Shown: piece by piece, positions 51,916 through 52,574 of the stretch
Position numbering within the stretch: position 1 is the first letter of the stretch
Layout of the letters: each line of letters begins with the position of its first letter
Assembly (NCBI GenBank): GCA_021781655.1
Contig: JAJXWJ010000017.1
Span: 1 to 52,574 of the forward strand
Direction of reading: 5' to 3'
DNA from: Bacillota bacterium
Lineage (GTDB): Bacteria; Bacillota; Clostridia; Clostridiales; Clostridiaceae
Length of the DNA stretch: 52,574 nt
Made by a program: the position numbers and the translations under genes
Notes under the pieces: model-generated
Databases searched by the model: none
Told to the model about the DNA's origin: nothing
The model's input: only the letters and a program-made list of their open reading frames with translations

Positions 51916-52149
51916 ATGGCATTAGCTGTTGAATGTAAAAATGTTTCAAAAAAATACAATAAAGATATATTAGAAAAATTAGTAGGCAATAAAAATATTT
52001 TAAGCAAAGAAAGTATTGGTAATATAGAAAAATATCATGTATTTGATGATTTTTCTAAAGATGAAATTTACAAATTAAGAGTGAAAGGTATAGAAATTAG
52101 TTCCGTTAATCTACAAGATTTGTTTATAGAAATAACAAAGAAAAAGTAA
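51916..52149 (+). pseudogene. ABC ATPase remnant: N- and C-terminal ends fused by in-frame deletion
   Basis: Starts MALAVECKNVSKKY, the first strand of an ABC ATPase, with GGAAGGTGAATT before the ATG. After residue ~15 the sequence jumps to the C-terminal region of YtrB-like ATPases (ILSKESIGNIEKYHVFDD ... ISSVNLQDLFIEITKKK). Walker A, signature motif, Walker B and switch His are all absent; roughly 200 residues must have been lost without breaking the frame. A 77-residue product could be made but cannot bind ATP. Confidence 0.75.
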
Positions 52150-52251
52150 CTTTATGGAGGATAAGCTGCTTCATAAAAATAAAGACAAAATAGCAAATAT
52201 CGTGATAAAAAATAAAGCGGTGGGTATACTAAGTTCATGAGGTGAAATAAC

Positions 52252-52574
52252 ATGGATAAAATGATAAGTATATCTAAAGCAGCAAAAATATTAGGAGTAA
52301 CAACAAGAACACTAAAAATATGAGAAGAAACAGCGAGTGGGTTAAATGATTAACGAAAAGAACTAATAAAAATGTTTAGGCAACTAAATGAAGTTGACAC
52401 AATAGTTATTGAATACACAGATAGACTTGCAAGGTTTGGGTATAAATATTTAGTTAGTATAGTAACTTGTTTTTCAGCTAGACTTTATGGTGCAAGAGGT
52501 GGAAAAAAGATAAGGAAAGCACTTAAAGAATTAGAAACAGAAAGGCAGGCTGAAAAAAATGAAAGTTACAATAA
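52252..52574 (+). pseudogene. Decayed IS607 transposase gene (tnpA), followed by probable tnpB start
   Basis: Opens MDKMISISKAAKILGVTTRTLKI, the MerR-like HTH, then TGA at 52321 (one base from a Trp codon, expected here) and TAA at 52351 (one base from Lys). The frame continues through SGLND, RKELIKMFRQL, IEYTDRLARFG and FSARLYGARGGKKIRKALKELE, the IS607 serine-recombinase C-half. The catalytic block with the Ser nucleophile (YxRVSS) is deleted, and a second gap follows LARFGYKYL. At 52559 ATGAAAGTTACAATAA overlaps its end like the tnpB start in the intact copy; the rest lies beyond the window. Confidence 0.85.

Noticed and set aside
1-52574. tRNA, rRNA or prophage genes
   Set aside because: No cloverleaf with GTTCGA-type T-loop, no rRNA sequence and no phage structural, integrase or lysis genes were seen.

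Overview
The window is AT-rich, has strong Shine-Dalgarno sites (AGGAGG type), frequent TTG/GTG starts and tightly packed genes. Together with the protein content (GlnRS, class II fructose-bisphosphate aldolase, a clostridial Asp-type aminotransferase, a GH1 6-phospho-beta-glucosidase, PocR-type histidine kinase, PadR and GntR regulators) this points to Clostridium sensu stricto, perhaps near the C. beijerinckii group. The species call is an inference; no rRNA or tRNA gene is present to settle it.

Layout. 1-5.1 kb: 3' end of glnS, a Ser/Asn-repeat lipoprotein, a 6-phospho-beta-glucosidase and an aminotransferase. 5.1-7.1 kb: an apparently complete IS607-type element (serine-recombinase TnpA, TnpB nuclease, probable omega RNA) sitting in the 5' leader of a histidine kinase gene. 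7.1-15.6 kb: two related histidine kinases (PAS type and PocR type) sharing a C-terminal tail, a YcgR/PilZ-like protein, a DUF362 ferredoxin plus aldo/keto reductase pair, a CBS protein, fba, a CheY-like receiver, and two small genes. 15.7-33.9 kb: an exopolysaccharide locus with GDP-L-fucose synthesis (gmd, fcl), many glycosyltransferases, two hexapeptide acyltransferases, Wzy, Wzx, a Wzz-like/BY-kinase pair and the initiating sugar-phosphate transferase. It includes a broken second polymerase/ligase gene.

34-35.7 kb: an AzgA/PbuG-type purine permease under a guanine-class purine riboswitch with a readable terminator/antiterminator. 35.9-41.5 kb: a GH13 glycosidase, a stand-alone fatty acyl-AMP ligase-like enzyme and a YhgE/Pip membrane protein. 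41.5-45.7 kb: a palindrome-rich MITE-like repeat (a shorter relative lies at 11.3 kb), a monoacylglycerol-lipase-like hydrolase, a nuclease-helicase fusion of the DinG/XPD type and a GIY-YIG protein. 45.7-49.1 kb: a response regulator, ABC ATPase, permease, histidine kinase module of the peptide-antibiotic sensing/resistance type. 49.1-51.5 kb: a 14-TM MFS efflux pump and its probable PadR repressor with a 27-bp operator. 51.5-52.6 kb: decaying sequence: an N-terminally eroded GntR regulator, an ABC ATPase reduced to its two ends, and a second IS607 transposase gene carrying stops and deletions.

How it works together: the EPS locus contains what is needed for a Wzx/Wzy-type pathway: initiation (31955), assembly by glycosyltransferases, acetylation, flipping, polymerisation and chain-length control by Wzz/BY-kinase. 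The two regulated export modules at the right look like defence against peptides or small toxic molecules. I found no clearly new multi-gene defence system. The most informative signals are the scar-level reconstruction of the IS607 insertion, the two related MITE-like repeats, the deletion remnants (wzy, ABC ATPase, IS607) and the pair of kinases with the common tail.
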